DNA of 64,000 nucleotides from Pohlia nutans (Eukaryota; Streptophyta; Bryopsida; Bryales; Mniaceae): assembly GCA_022496805.1 (NCBI GenBank), contig CM040088.1, forward strand, positions 24,535,501 to 24,599,500. Direction: 5' to 3'. The notes beneath the pieces are model-generated. The model was not told where the DNA came from and made no database searches. It saw only the letters and a program-made list of their open reading frames with translations. The stretch's first letter is position 1, and every line of letters starts with the position of its first letter. Below, in pieces: positions 12,690-24,065 of this stretch. A program made the translations under genes and the position numbers.

Positions 12690-14540
12690 ATGGCTTTAAG
12701 GAGCGGGGCTAGGACCAATGAGGATGGAGCAGTTAACACGGACATGGAGTGGGACTTCTCTATGACCACAAGCTTGAAGCGTATATTGGAGAAGAAGGCG
12801 GTCAACAAGGAGAGGGCTTCCGGGGAAAACGGTAGCAAAAAAACCAAAAGTATGCCCACGCATGTTAATGACTCCCTCCCCACTCCTCCCACCCTTTCCA
12901 CTACTCCTTCAACCTCACATGGGCATAACATGGACAATATGGACAAGGATAACAGCATCAATAACATAACTAGTAACAACCCGGTTAAGGTGGTTGTAGA
13001 GCCGAGAAAGCCTAACTTTTGGTTAGGCTTTAATTTCATAGAGATGATAGGCCATGAAAATGGAGATGATACCATTTTCATGGGTGAATCCTTGGAAGAT
13101 ATGATCACTAGAGGTATGCTTCCGGTAGAAGCCGAAGAAGCACACCATGCTATTGTAGCATTCCCGCGAATGCCCCAAATCCTCTATCCTATGGAGAGAG
13201 AAGATGAGATTTTGGGGCAGCATTATAACCTAAACCAAATCCCCTTTGAAATCTTGGTTAATCCCACCACGGGATTAGCCCTTGATTTCCACGTAGAAAT
13301 TCACTTCGAAGTGGATATCAACAACCCCTTCCTCCATGATGACATTAGAGCTAAGGTCACTAAGAGATTAATTGACATGGACATCCCTCTTGGCACGGAT
13401 ATTATCGATCCAATAGCAGTACTTTGTTTTAGCACCAAGAGAGGTGGTCAAAGAGGGGTTTGGAACGGTGTAATCAAATTACACCTTCTAAACCCTGAAA
13501 TTGATGGCATTGGCATGCTTAAAGGGCTACACCCTTTTATCCTCGAATTGGACATTATTGATGGTTACTCGAAGACACCTTGCCCAAAGAACTTTTTGGG
13601 CAAAGTGTGTAAAAGTTTCCATAGTATTGCTAGGAACACTAACCTTTCCGTGAAGATTAAGAGTGACAATCTAATAGATATGACCGCGAGTGCCCTCTTT
13701 TATGACGTCTTAAGGAATAGTTTTCTTAAGAAGTAAGACTTTGAGATAGTGGATGTTCAAAAGAACACAATTGATAGTCATGCCTTCATCATGGCGCCTA
13801 CTCTAAAGCAAGCGGAGAAGATTAGGCTTCATCACGTAGCGGCTAACCAAGAGATCATTATGCCTCAAAAGAAGATTAGCCAAGCACCCCGTATTACTCC
13901 CGAGGCTAAGGCTAAAAAGGATGCATTATCCTTGACACTCTCTCACTTACCCATCTTGATGTCGGTAGTTGATACCACGGAAGCTATTTTCAAAACAATG
14001 GATAGCAAGAATGTGGCTTCCATATGGTTTCATAAGGAAGTGGGAACTAGACACAATGGGAGTGCTAATGTTCAATGCACAAACCCCATTGTGTATAGAT
14101 CATTTGTGAACAAAACTCATGTGATTGGGGGGCACTATGTGGACTTTGCTCCTCATAGAAGAAGTTTAGATGGATTAGACCCACCCACCAAGGAGCAAGT
14201 AGAGAAATGGGGCTTCAACGACATTAATGCGGCACTAGTCAACACCGTCACTACATTGGTGACAACAACACCCACTATCACAAAGGAGGATGTGCTAACA
14301 ATTATGGAGGAGAGCAACAACACCATTAGAGAAGAAAACAAGAAGATGAAAGAAGAAATTGAGAAGACAATGGAGAAGAAGATGAATGAAGAAAGACTCA
14401 TCAACAACTCAAAACATGATGAACTACAAGAGAAGATTGACAACATCTATGACATTCTCATGCTAGCGGTCAAAGGTATCCAAGAAATCAAGAGTAGTAC
14501 TTCAAGACCTACCTTAGAATACCAAAAAAACGTAGATTGA
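12690..14540 (+). pseudogene. LINE ORF1-like protein with one in-frame stop
   Basis: From the ATG at 12690 a frame runs to a TAA at 13734-13736, then continues open in the same frame to a TAG/TGA region ending at 14540, about 617 codons in all. The first half has a basic Ser/Thr-rich N-terminus and then an ordered region (roughly residues 110-345) with alternating beta-type and helical stretches. The part after the stop ends in a clear charged coiled coil (about residues 530-600, Glu/Lys/Asn-rich). This layout, nucleic-acid-binding region plus coiled coil upstream of pol, is usual for LINE ORF1. I cannot name a specific domain; RRM-like folds are possible. The frame is also open upstream to 11547, but that part reads the repeat region in what looks like the wrong frame. 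Confidence 0.55.
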
Positions 14541-16481
14541 TCAAAGACTACAAGGTAGAATACATAGTATATATACTTTACTTATACCTTACCAATACTT
14601 TACTATATACTAGCTACATGTACCATATTAGGTACATATACAGTATAATAGTAGTATACATATTAGAACACATACGCATATACATACGTTGGAACATAGA
14701 ATATGGTATATTGCATACCAAAAAAATACCAAAAAATACCTATACGAATAGAGTACCTATATACAAATACCATACTGTATTATTTTACCCCCAAAAATAC
14801 AATAAAATGGTATATACTAATACCAAATACAAAATACAAATTTGTATAAAATACAAATACAACAATATACTTATACCAAAAAACTCATACAATACCAAAA
14901 TACAAATACCTCTCTACAATACACAAGAACATACTACAACTACTCCAATATGTACACAAAATTTTACAAAAAGAAAAAGAAAAACAACAAAACAATACAA
15001 AGTACCAAAAGAAACAACATCATAATCAAAAAACACAACAAAGTACTCTCAAATAACACATATAAAGCCCCACACACAAAAACACACAAAGATAACACAC
15101 CAAAAAATCACATAAATAAAACCTCAAAAATCAATTCCAAAATTCAAACCCACAATAATACCAACACAAATACCAACACAAATACCAATGCAAATACTAA
15201 GTCACACAAAAAGAAAAACAAAAACACACAATCAAAAATCATAGAGAAAAGCAAAGAAAAAATGCCCAAAAAATATAACAAATTACTAAAAAAATTCAAT
15301 ATCAACAAAATAAAACTAAATATCAAAATAAACATCAAAAAAACCAAAAAACACAACAAAATACCCTCAAACATCACACACAAAAATTCGAATATAAAAG
15401 TACAAGAAAACAACATACCAAAAAAACATATAAATAAAACCTCAAAAATCAATTCCAAAATACAAACCCACATACCAAAAACATCAACAAAAAAATATAC
15501 ACCAAAACATACATCAAAAAACTTGACACAACTAATTATACATACTAGCAATATAATACATAATTCCACTAAATATTTTACAATTACACCCCAAGAAAAA
15601 ATCAAACAAAATATCACAATAAACATAGAACATACAAAGTTTCCAAAAAACCACATAATACATAAAACAAAAAGAAATGTTAAAAATCCCAAACTTAGGC
15701 TACTTAGGAACCCTAAGTTCAAAATGGGGATACTTAGGAACCCCGAGTTCAAACTTGGGCTACTTAGGAACCCCAAATTCAAACTCGGGCTATTAGGGAA
15801 CCCCAAGTTCAAACTTTGGCTACTTGGGAACCTCAAGAACCCCAAGTTCAAACTTGGACTAGTTGGGAACCCCAAGAACCCCAAGTTCGAAACAAGAAAA
15901 CACCAACAAACTTACACAAGACAAACAAATCACAATATAAAAATAAAACCCAATATTAATAGCACAATGTACAAAGTAAAAACCCATCTCTTTAAAAATA
16001 AAAAAATTTCCCAACACCCTTTACTTTTACATAATGAAGAAAATACTACAAATATCACTACAAATACCAATACAAATATCAATTTAAAAACCAATAAAAA
16101 TATACACATAAATACCAATACAAATATCAACACTACTACAAATGCCAATACAAACACCAAATTAAATATCAATATAAACACCAACATAAATACCAATACC
16201 AATACTAAACTCAAAACAAATAGAAATGACAAAATAATTTTTCACAAATACAAACAACATACAAAAATAATAATAATAGATAAAGCTAAAAATATCAAAA
16301 ACCCCAAAAACAAATACCCCAACAAAAATAAAAATAAATCCAATAAACAAAATAAATGGACTCTGCTTAATGGCCTCGTCCAAAAAAAAAAAAACAACAA
16401 CAACAACAACAATAACAACAACAATGGACTTGGCCTACCGGCCTCGTCCAAAATAAACAAAGAAAAAAGAAAAAAGAAAAA
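14541..16481 (+). other. A/C-rich low-complexity spacer with a 553-codon open frame
   Basis: Immediately after ORF1 the plus strand becomes strongly A- and C-rich and G-poor, a bias that continues through pol. A frame at 14842-16503 encodes 553 residues rich in Asn, Thr, Lys and Ile with NTNTN runs. It has no recognisable domain apart from a ten-residue tandem repeat. Low G and T content removes many stop codons, so the open frame may be passive. It could be an inter-ORF leader, a fast-evolving accessory ORF, or noncoding. Confidence 0.4.
15690..15895 (+). repeat. About 30-bp tandem repeat, 6-7 copies
   Basis: Units of the type 'ggctacttaggaacccc' + 'aagttcaaactt' are repeated, with an extra 'aagaacccc' insert in the last two. 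Translated in the long frame they give a repeated LGLLRNPKFK-type decapeptide. Units stay near multiples of three. Confidence 0.75.
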
Positions 16482-16955
16482 ATGGCCCAAAAATCTCCTC
16501 TAAAAATAAACTTTTTTCACCAAATATTAATTTTATGCGGGGACATCGAAACAAACCCCGGGCCCATGCCCGACTTACTAAAAACACATCCACCCACACA
16601 CAAAAGAAGATCCAGAATATACTTTATACCAAGTACGATCAAACTCCAACCAGAATACCTACATTTAGCAAAACAATTCTCACCTATTCTAAACATTACA
16701 CATCCAAATCACGCAGAAGCTAGTAGTGATTACCCACACATATCAAATTACATACACCGAAACCAACACCATCCACCCCCAAGAATACTACACGCACTCA
16801 TCACCACAATCAGTCCATCAAAAGAAACATGTGACCAACTCCTAATACAAATTCCAAACCCTGATTGGACAACACTATTACTAGAAAAAATGTCACTATT
16901 ACAAAACCCGCCTGAAAGACACATCTCAACAAACACCCATACACAGAATTCATAG
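16482..16955 (+). CDS. N-terminal pol segment with 2A-like ribosome-skipping motif
   Basis: The frame starts at the ATG at 16482 (open upstream to 16416) and encodes 157 residues. Residues 20-28 read GDIETNPGP, a full match to the 2A consensus D-(V/I)-E-x-N-P-G-P, preceded by a short hydrophobic stretch (residues 11-19) as in other 2A sequences. In this family the ribosome skips the Gly27-Pro28 bond, separating the upstream peptide from the downstream polyprotein. 2A motifs near the start of LINE proteins are known from trypanosomes and sea urchins. The rest is Pro/His/Thr-rich without a recognised domain. The frame ends at a TAG at 16953, where the neighbouring frame (open from 16916) continues into the APE domain, so a one-base frame change separates them. 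Confidence 0.75.
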   Translation: MAQKSPLKINFFHQILILCGDIETNPGPMPDLLKTHPPTHKRRSRIYFIPSTIKLQPEYLHLAKQFSPILNITHPNHAEASSDYPHISNYIHRNQHHPPPRILHALITTISPSKETCDQLLIQIPNPDWTTLLLEKMSLLQNPPERHISTNTHTQNS

Positions 16956-19900
16956 AAAATAACCAAAATTTAATAAACCCGCCAAATACCATCCACAAAG
17001 AAATCTACAATTTTATTCATCAACATAACAATACTATAACTATCCAAAACATGACTGATAAATTCCCTTTTCTCCCTATCAACTTATTAGAAGAAACCTT
17101 AAAAATATATAATCCACTACATGAATATACTCATCTCCCACCACTTCCAAACATACCCGCACTACAACCACAAGAAATATATACAACAAATTATAATACG
17201 AGATTTATTACATGGAATGCCTCATCACTGAATACGGCTCTTCCAAACCTACATGAATTAATTGCCAACACACCTGATGAACCCGCTATCATCACAATAC
17301 AAGAAACTAAATTAACCGCTACAAAATCCACCAAATACATACAAAACCTATTCCCAAAATACAAATTAATTTTTAACAACACACACACCCTAACAAGATG
17401 TATGCAACAAAGAATGCCATACATTCCCGCAAGAGGAGGTCTCCTCACACTAATACACCAAAAATACGCATATCCCGGCAATATCACCAAAATCCCAACC
17501 CCCAAAGAAATATCACCATATCTGCAAATAATAAAAATAGACAACAAACCACTACAAACTTGGCTAATTCTGCACATATATATGCCATCACATGCAGAGG
17601 ACATACAATATATACCACTGATTCAACAAAACATAACTCAACAAATCAATGCACATCCAAATACCATACACATACTATGCGGTGACTTTAACAGAGATAT
17701 AGCACTTATTGGACGCCAAAATGGAACAAACACGACTCCACCACAAACAGAAGACATCAAATGGAGAGCATTTACAAATAATCTCCAATTAGAATACATC
17801 CCAACAGATTGCCCATACTCTAGACAAGGGGGACAAAACTATAATCAAACCAGCCTAATAGATGGATACTACATTAAAACACCAGATAATACTCTATACA
17901 TATCAACCATAGACAATGACCACAACCTTAATTCTGACCATTCACCAGTAACATTATACATACCACCAAACACCTTACTAGCAAGACCTATACCAATAGC
18001 AAATAGAACAATGAGAATTCTTAACCCCATACCACAAGAAAATATAGAAAAATTAAAAATAGAATATTTCGAAGAAAATTCACTACAAATAAATGAACTT
18101 ATCACAATACTATCAAACGATCAACTAACAAACGACCAATGGCAAACATCATCCTCAAAACTAGATCACATGATACAAAAAATATCTGATAAAATTCAAG
18201 AAACCTGTAGTGCACCTCCATTACCGACATTAACAAATCGTGCCTCACAACAAGGAGGCTTCCTACCAAGAAAACTACAAAAAGCATGGAAAAAACACCT
18301 ATCCACCTACCATTTAATTAGAAAAACAATTTACATAACAAAAAATACACAAAATTGGCAAACACACCCAATAATTGAAGAACTAAAAACCCATACAAAC
18401 GTAATCATCCCACCACTCCCAACACAAGAACATGATCAACAAGAATGGATCCAATCATTAGCAGAAATAGCCAAGACAGCAAAAATACAAGCCCATAAAA
18501 TCACCACAAAATATACCCAAAATTGTATAAAAAAGGCAATACTAAAATACAAACAATTATACGACAAAAGCCCGAAGAAAATAAACAAAAAGAAATTCAA
18601 AAATCAAGAAACACCACTATTAGACTGCATTTTTGATAGAAACAACAACATACTAACTAGCCCAGAAGACATAGCAAACGAAATACACATACAACAATCA
18701 ATTAGTAATAGACCTACAGTACCAACATGTTATTACCAACCCGAACACCCAGCACAATGCACTTGCAGAGTAAAACAATACCCATGGCACGACCTTGATG
18801 GCTTTGTAATAGAAAAAAGAGGAAATTCACAAATACCACTGCATAAGCACTTTGATCAAGAATCATATGAAATGTGTCTAAAACACCTATCAAACAACAA
18901 AACACCAGGCCCAGACAAAATCCCCAACTCAATACTAAAAAACATGCCCGAAACCTTCCATAAATTACTCTTTTTATTTTTCTCACATTGCTACAAACAA
19001 AAACAAATCCCAGCCTCATGGAAAATAAGTCTAACCATACTACTGTACAAAAAAGGAAATCCCGCACAACTGCCAAACCACAGACCAATAGCACTTGCAA
19101 ATACAATATACAAATTCTTCACTAGTACACTAACACACGTATTATCAGCATACGGTGAAAAATTCCAAATTCTACACGATAGTCAAGAAGGATTCAGAGC
19201 AGAAAGAAGTACAGCAAGACAATTACAACTCCTCATAGCAGCACTAGAGAACGCAAAATTTACAAATCAAGACATATACCTATTATATATAGATTTCAAA
19301 AATGCATTTGGCTCATTAGACCACGCAAGACTCTTAGCTATAATGAAAGACCTTGGATACCCTGAAGATGCAATAATGCTAGTTGGAAACATCTACTCAC
19401 ATTCAAACACCATATTTACTGGTGAACACATTGGCAAAACAAAACCAATACCAATTCAAAGAGGCACCATACAAGGAGACACACTTAGTCCATATCTCTT
19501 CATAATTTTCCTCGAACCACTTTTGAGATGGCTACAAAGAGGGGAAAACGGATACACATTTGGTACATCAAAAATAAAAATCAGCTCTGCAGCATACGCA
19601 GATGACTTGGCAGCCATATCAAATATTATAAAATCACTACAAACACAAATAAATAAAATTGACAAATTCTGTGAATGGGCAGGCATGGACTTGGGAGTTA
19701 CAAAATGTGCTATCACTGGTTGCCCGAATAAAACCAAAATGCAACCAAACAAATTCAAAACCCACATGACAAACCAAAAAATCAGCTACAGAGACCAAAC
19801 AATATCAGTACTCCATCAAAATGAACCCTATATATACTTGGGCATACAATTAGTTCCATCACTAAAATGGAAACTCCAAACACATATCACCACAACTAAA

Positions 19901-21565
19901 ATAATAGACCAATGTAAACAACTATCAAAATGCCCTGCCACTATCAAACAAAAAATCAATATGGTGGACACAGTAATCAGAGCAGGCATAGCCTACAGCT
20001 TCTTTGCAGTCCCATACTCACTACCAACCATTAAAAAACTTGACAAGAAAATTATTGCAATCCAAAAAACATTATGCGGACTACCTAAAAGCACCGCAAA
20101 CATAATAACTCAACTTCCTCATGATTTATTTGGACTAGAAGCCTTCTCTCTAAAAAATGCCTACCTTAGATGCATTGGTGAACAACTTCGAAATGCACTT
20201 AACGACAAAGGAAGATTGGGAATAATATATAAAGGACTGATACAACACATACTTGCTAAAGCCGGTGGTGCCGAAGACATCCCAAGAATTAAACGTCAAG
20301 ATTGCATCACATCACCAACAACACGAACATTATTCCTTCTAAAAACAGCAGGTGGTATACACCTAAAAAGCACAGAAGAAAACTTCCAACTCCACATAAC
20401 CGAACTAGAAAAAGAATGGCGATCTACAGTTATTAACGAACTTCCACACTTGGATCCAAAACTCTCCATCAAACTATTATATAAATTAATGGCACACAAA
20501 ATTTACAATATAAATCAAATCATCCTTCCCAACGGTACAAAACTAATGTCACCAGAAGAATTCAAAACATACTACCACAATCCAACTAAGCTAGACAAAA
20601 GTGCATTAAACTTAGCAGAACAACTCTTCTGTGAACCAAAATGTACCCAAGATTGCCCAAATACATGCCGAATACACTTACCACCCCGGACACTAAAAGA
20701 AAAATATAAAATAAATAACCACAGAATAATACCAAGAACACCAATAAACCCCGTACAACTCCCTCAACCTCTACAACCACAACAACCAGCCCCACCACAA
20801 AACATAAAAAACGATCTCATAAGATTCCCCATTTGCACAATATTAAACCATAAAACAATTACAACAAAAGACAAATATAAAATATCTAATAAATACAACA
20901 CCTACCTATGTCAATGGATAGACTCAAACCACATAACATACAATAAATGGTTAAAACAACGCGAACTATTTCCACTAAATCTACCAACAGTAATACACCA
21001 TAATCTAAACCTACTTACAAAATACTACACAGATTATAAAAACAAACACTATCAAAATATCATAAATACACAATTTACACTCGTACAAACTAGAGACACA
21101 AGATACATCCCACCTCCAACAATAATCCCCTACATTAAAACATCCACAATTGAATGTAACCCAAAAAGAGACATAGACACAAACAAATGCACCATTCAAA
21201 CACAAAATGATAAAACTCACATATACAACGACACCGGTAAATATATCACCACCATTCCGACTACAAGAATAAAATGGTTATGGCAACAATATAACAACAA
21301 CAAATACAACATCCACAGACTAATACCTGCTATACAAACATTTGAAACAGAAGTAGTCTGGTTATACCAAAGATACGAACACAAAAACCACAAAAAGAAT
21401 ACAATAAAAACAACACACCATACCATTCCATCCAGCATTCTAGACACACTAATAACAACATTTAATATAACACACTCATATTTTTCCTCACCAATTACTT
21501 GTTCCATGAAATCTACCCAATTCTACTCTCAACATTCGCCAGAGACAAGATTTTTGGCTCACTAG
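16916..21565 (+). pseudogene. LINE pol: APE endonuclease and reverse transcriptase
   Basis: The open frame begins at 16916; its first ATG is at 17051 (1504 residues from there). Residues 51-300 form an APE-type endonuclease with WN55-56, QET (E85), Y177, GDFN (D212, N214), D271 and SDH (S295-H297), all catalytic positions kept. A linker with a Cys-rich patch (about 560-572) leads to reverse transcriptase at about 600-900: NKTPGPDKI (616), RPIAL (678), GFRAERST (714), DFKNAF (D748), QGDTLSP (808), YADD (849-852) and YLGIQL. The thumb and a helical region follow. APE nicks target DNA and RT copies the RNA from the nick. The frame ends at 21565 after overlapping the next frame, which continues the protein. 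Motifs are intact, but joining to neighbours needs frame changes at both ends. Confidence 0.9.
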
Positions 21566-23037
21566 GGACAGCCTTTCAATACAAATGGAAAGGCATCGGA
21601 TATGCACACCCAAATGACGCCGAAACAGCACAACAAGCAATACATTGGGCAAGACTAGCAGCAAAACAAGACCCTGAAAATGTCACCATCTTAGCAATCC
21701 CAGACACCAACTGGTACCAAAATCTATCACCATACAACGGACCCTTTCCGGATACGCACGCCATCATACATTTTGCCGCGGACACCATTACATATGACGA
21801 GCCAACAATACCATTAGAACCCAACAAAACCCGAAACGAACCACTTGCAATGCACATTTGGTGTATACACCATCAAAACAATAACATTGGCACAATAAAC
21901 CAAATAGACACCATAAACACAACAATTGAAAATCTACAAATTTCGCAATACCATACACAAATAGCACCACCCACACCACCAAACACGAAAGTTAACAAAA
22001 GCACTAAATGGAACAAACTTATATACCCACCCTATGACAATCTACAAAACATATGGGTAAATCCCCTTCCAAATTTCGAAATAAACACCACACTAAAATT
22101 TCTACCACAACACAGCTATTACACAGATGGATCCTTTTTACCACCTAAAGAAGCTGATGATGGCCATTGGAAAAAAGAAAAAGCTGGATATGGAATCTAC
22201 AACCCATCTAAACCAGATGTACAAATATCAAAAAGATTGCCTGGACTACAAACATGCTTCAGAGCAGAATTAATGGCCATACATGAAACACTTTCACTAA
22301 TCACCACTAAATACATAAACGAACCTGCACATATTTTTACTGATTGTCTCAATTGTATACATGTTCTAAACACACAACTAAAACACCCAACCCAACAAAA
22401 CAACCACGCCGATAAAACCATATTAGAAGAAATGGTAAAAATGCTAAAAACGCGAACACAACCAACCACAATTTACAAAGTTAAAACACATGCTAAAATT
22501 AACGGGAATGAACACGCAGATCAACTCGCAAAAGAAGGAAACATGAAAAGAGGTTATCAATTTGCAGCAAATCCACACGAATTTGCACATACCACACCCT
22601 ACTACTTCCAAAAAGACACATGGCCCGGTCGTATCAAACGACCAGACAAAGGACCAGTTAGATGTTTGGAAGAATACATAAAGAAACATGACCGAGAAAA
22701 TAACCTAGAAATTCTGGCAGAAGACTTTCCCAACATTAACAAATGGACAACAAACTCCATCATAGATAACGAAATGTCCAATGACTTTTGGAATAATCCA
22801 GAAATAACAGACTCACAAAAAACAAGCATACTAAAATTTAGAACCGGTCAATACATGGGTAATGCCAGAAAACAATTAATTTTCGGCATACAAAGATTCC
22901 CCTCAAAAACTTATCCCATCTGTAATTCACAAGATGCAGATACATGGCTACATGTACTTTTACTATGCAAACAACACCATATACATGCACTAAGAACCAA
23001 AAGGCACAATAAAGCGGTATGGGAATTAAGAGATTAA
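21490..23037 (+). pseudogene. LINE pol: Dam-like segment, RNase H and Cys/His cluster
   Basis: The frame is open from at least 21490; numbering uses the Leu codon at 21499 as residue 1. Residues 1-130 contain FGSLGTAFQYKW, AHPND and TILAIPDTNWY, which I find similar in order and spacing to phage-type N6-adenine methyltransferases (NPPY, then an LLPARTDTxW-like strand). The catalytic NPPY position reads HPND, so activity is doubtful. Residues about 205-345 are a type 1 RNase H with D210 (YTDGS), E257 (AELMAI), D282 (FTDCLN), H331 and D341 (NEHAD). The end has the CCHC-like cluster that precedes REL nucleases, but the first Cys appears to be Tyr (YPIC). The frame stops at 23035-23037, where the REL frame continues. 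Confidence 0.75.
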
Positions 23038-23582
23038 TACTATCCTCAAATAAATCAAGATGCTACACTCTCATGAATGCGGGCACATTTAACAATAACC
23101 CACAAGAAAACACAGTTCCTTCATGGTTATTACCATGTACTTGTAATCAACAAAGATGTCAATGTAATGCCAGATTCAAACCTGATATATTATGCATAAA
23201 AGGCCTCCCATACCAAAGCCCACCTCCTCTAAACCCCGATGATAACCTAACCATACAATTCATAGAATTCACATACACAAACGACAGATTTTCACCAGAA
23301 ACAATTGGCAGAATTTTTTTTAAATACCAACCTCTAATTAATAACATCATACAACAAGGTTGGAAAGTAGATCCTATCATAGTCATTACAGCTGGAGCCA
23401 GAGGAACCACACACATCCCCTCAATGAAACAACTAGAAACAAAATTCAACATTTGCGAAACCTCCATAAAACATACATTCAAAGCAATAAATACCATTGC
23501 CATACAATATGCCGGATCTATCCTTCTACACAAAAGACGTATAGAGAATAATCAATCAATACCATCAGATGTAGTACATTAA
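23020..23582 (+). pseudogene. LINE pol: C-terminal restriction-like (REL) endonuclease
   Basis: A third frame, one base off the previous one, continues the protein to the TAA at 23580-23582. Numbering from 23019, it has a CxC-x4-CxC cluster (C40, C42, C47, C49), then KPDIL (P55, D56), IEFTY (E83) and KYQPL (K102, Y103). PD...E...K...Y is the pattern of the PD-(D/E)XK endonuclease in R2-type and Dualen LINEs, which normally follows the Cys/His cluster as here. The role is target DNA cleavage. All expected active-site positions are present. Because the element also encodes a complete APE domain, it carries two different endonucleases. Confidence 0.75.
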
Positions 23583-23592
23583 AAGAGGGAGG

Positions 23593-23612
23593 GTAGTGGT
23601 GAAAACCACTAC
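23593..23612 (+). other. Perfect 8-bp hairpin with GAAA loop after the pol stop codon
   Basis: GTAGTGGT and ACCACTAC pair perfectly around GAAA, a GNRA-type tetraloop, 10 bases after the last pol stop. LINE 3' tails often carry stem-loops recognised by their own reverse transcriptase. That role is inferred here. Confidence 0.55.
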
Positions 23613-23614
23613 TA

Positions 23615-23845
23615 GACACTCTTTTCAAACAACTAGCTCAACTTGTCTCAGGGGATAGGAAGGGCCGGTTGGTTGGTACAAACTTTCCTGCCATGATAAC
23701 TCACTAGCAGCACCAAGCCATGTGTATCACACTACTGCTCAACGAGCCCAACTGGTTTCGAACCCGGACCACACAATCGTGATACAACGCCCCTCACCAA
23801 CCAACCAAAGAACTCATGACTTGGTGATAAAACTTTACACTAAAC
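23615..23845 (-). mobile_element. tRNA-like SINE family 2 sequence in the LINE 3' tail
   Basis: On the minus strand there is an excellent box B, GGTTCGAAACC (around 23753-23763), preceded by a box A-like TGGTGAGGGGC. The leading part (CCAAGTCATGAG, then GGTTGG, GTATCAC and CCGGGTT) is shared with 41565-41660. A 10-bp inverted repeat (23667-23676 with 23797-23806) could close the region into a structured domain. It may be a SINE inserted in antisense, or the LINE tail from which the SINE took its end. Confidence 0.55.
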
Positions 23846-24065
23846 ATACCTTCATAACAAACTAACATTCACCCATCATTACTTCACTTTTTTCCTTTGT
23901 TACTGTCATTGTTACTTTGTTCTGGTTACTATAGTGTCCATCCTCGAAAGGGGAGAGTAGTTTTGTTCCAATGTCCCTTTGTCCGGTGGACATCGGGTCA
24001 TTGACATTACGAACGGACACTTTATTCACGCCGTCCTTGTAAAAGGGCCGGAGTTTCTATCTATT

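Larger units (their letters stand above)
9374..24065 (+). mobile_element. Giant non-LTR retrotransposon (Dualen/RandI-like LINE), damaged
   Basis: A single long element is inferred from a continuous plus-strand series of protein regions and a 12-bp direct repeat at both ends. Order: decayed Ala/Lys-rich region (9.5-12.6 kb), ORF1 (12.69-14.54 kb), A/C-rich spacer with a low-complexity frame (14.5-16.5 kb), then pol: 2A-like peptide, APE endonuclease, reverse transcriptase, Dam-like segment, RNase H, Cys/His cluster, REL endonuclease (16.48-23.58 kb), and a structured 3' tail. Co-occurrence of APE and REL nucleases defines the Dualen/RandI group known from green algae. There are no LTRs, integrase or protease, and no poly(A) tail. 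Base composition changes sharply at about 14,540, so a composite of two elements cannot be excluded. Three frame changes and several stops mean this copy is probably not autonomous. Confidence 0.7.

Noticed and set aside
15144..15884. Minus-strand hydrophobic 'membrane protein' frame
   Set aside because: Reverse of an A/C-rich strand always reads as Phe/Leu/Val/Ile. Its repeats mirror the 30-bp plus-strand repeat.
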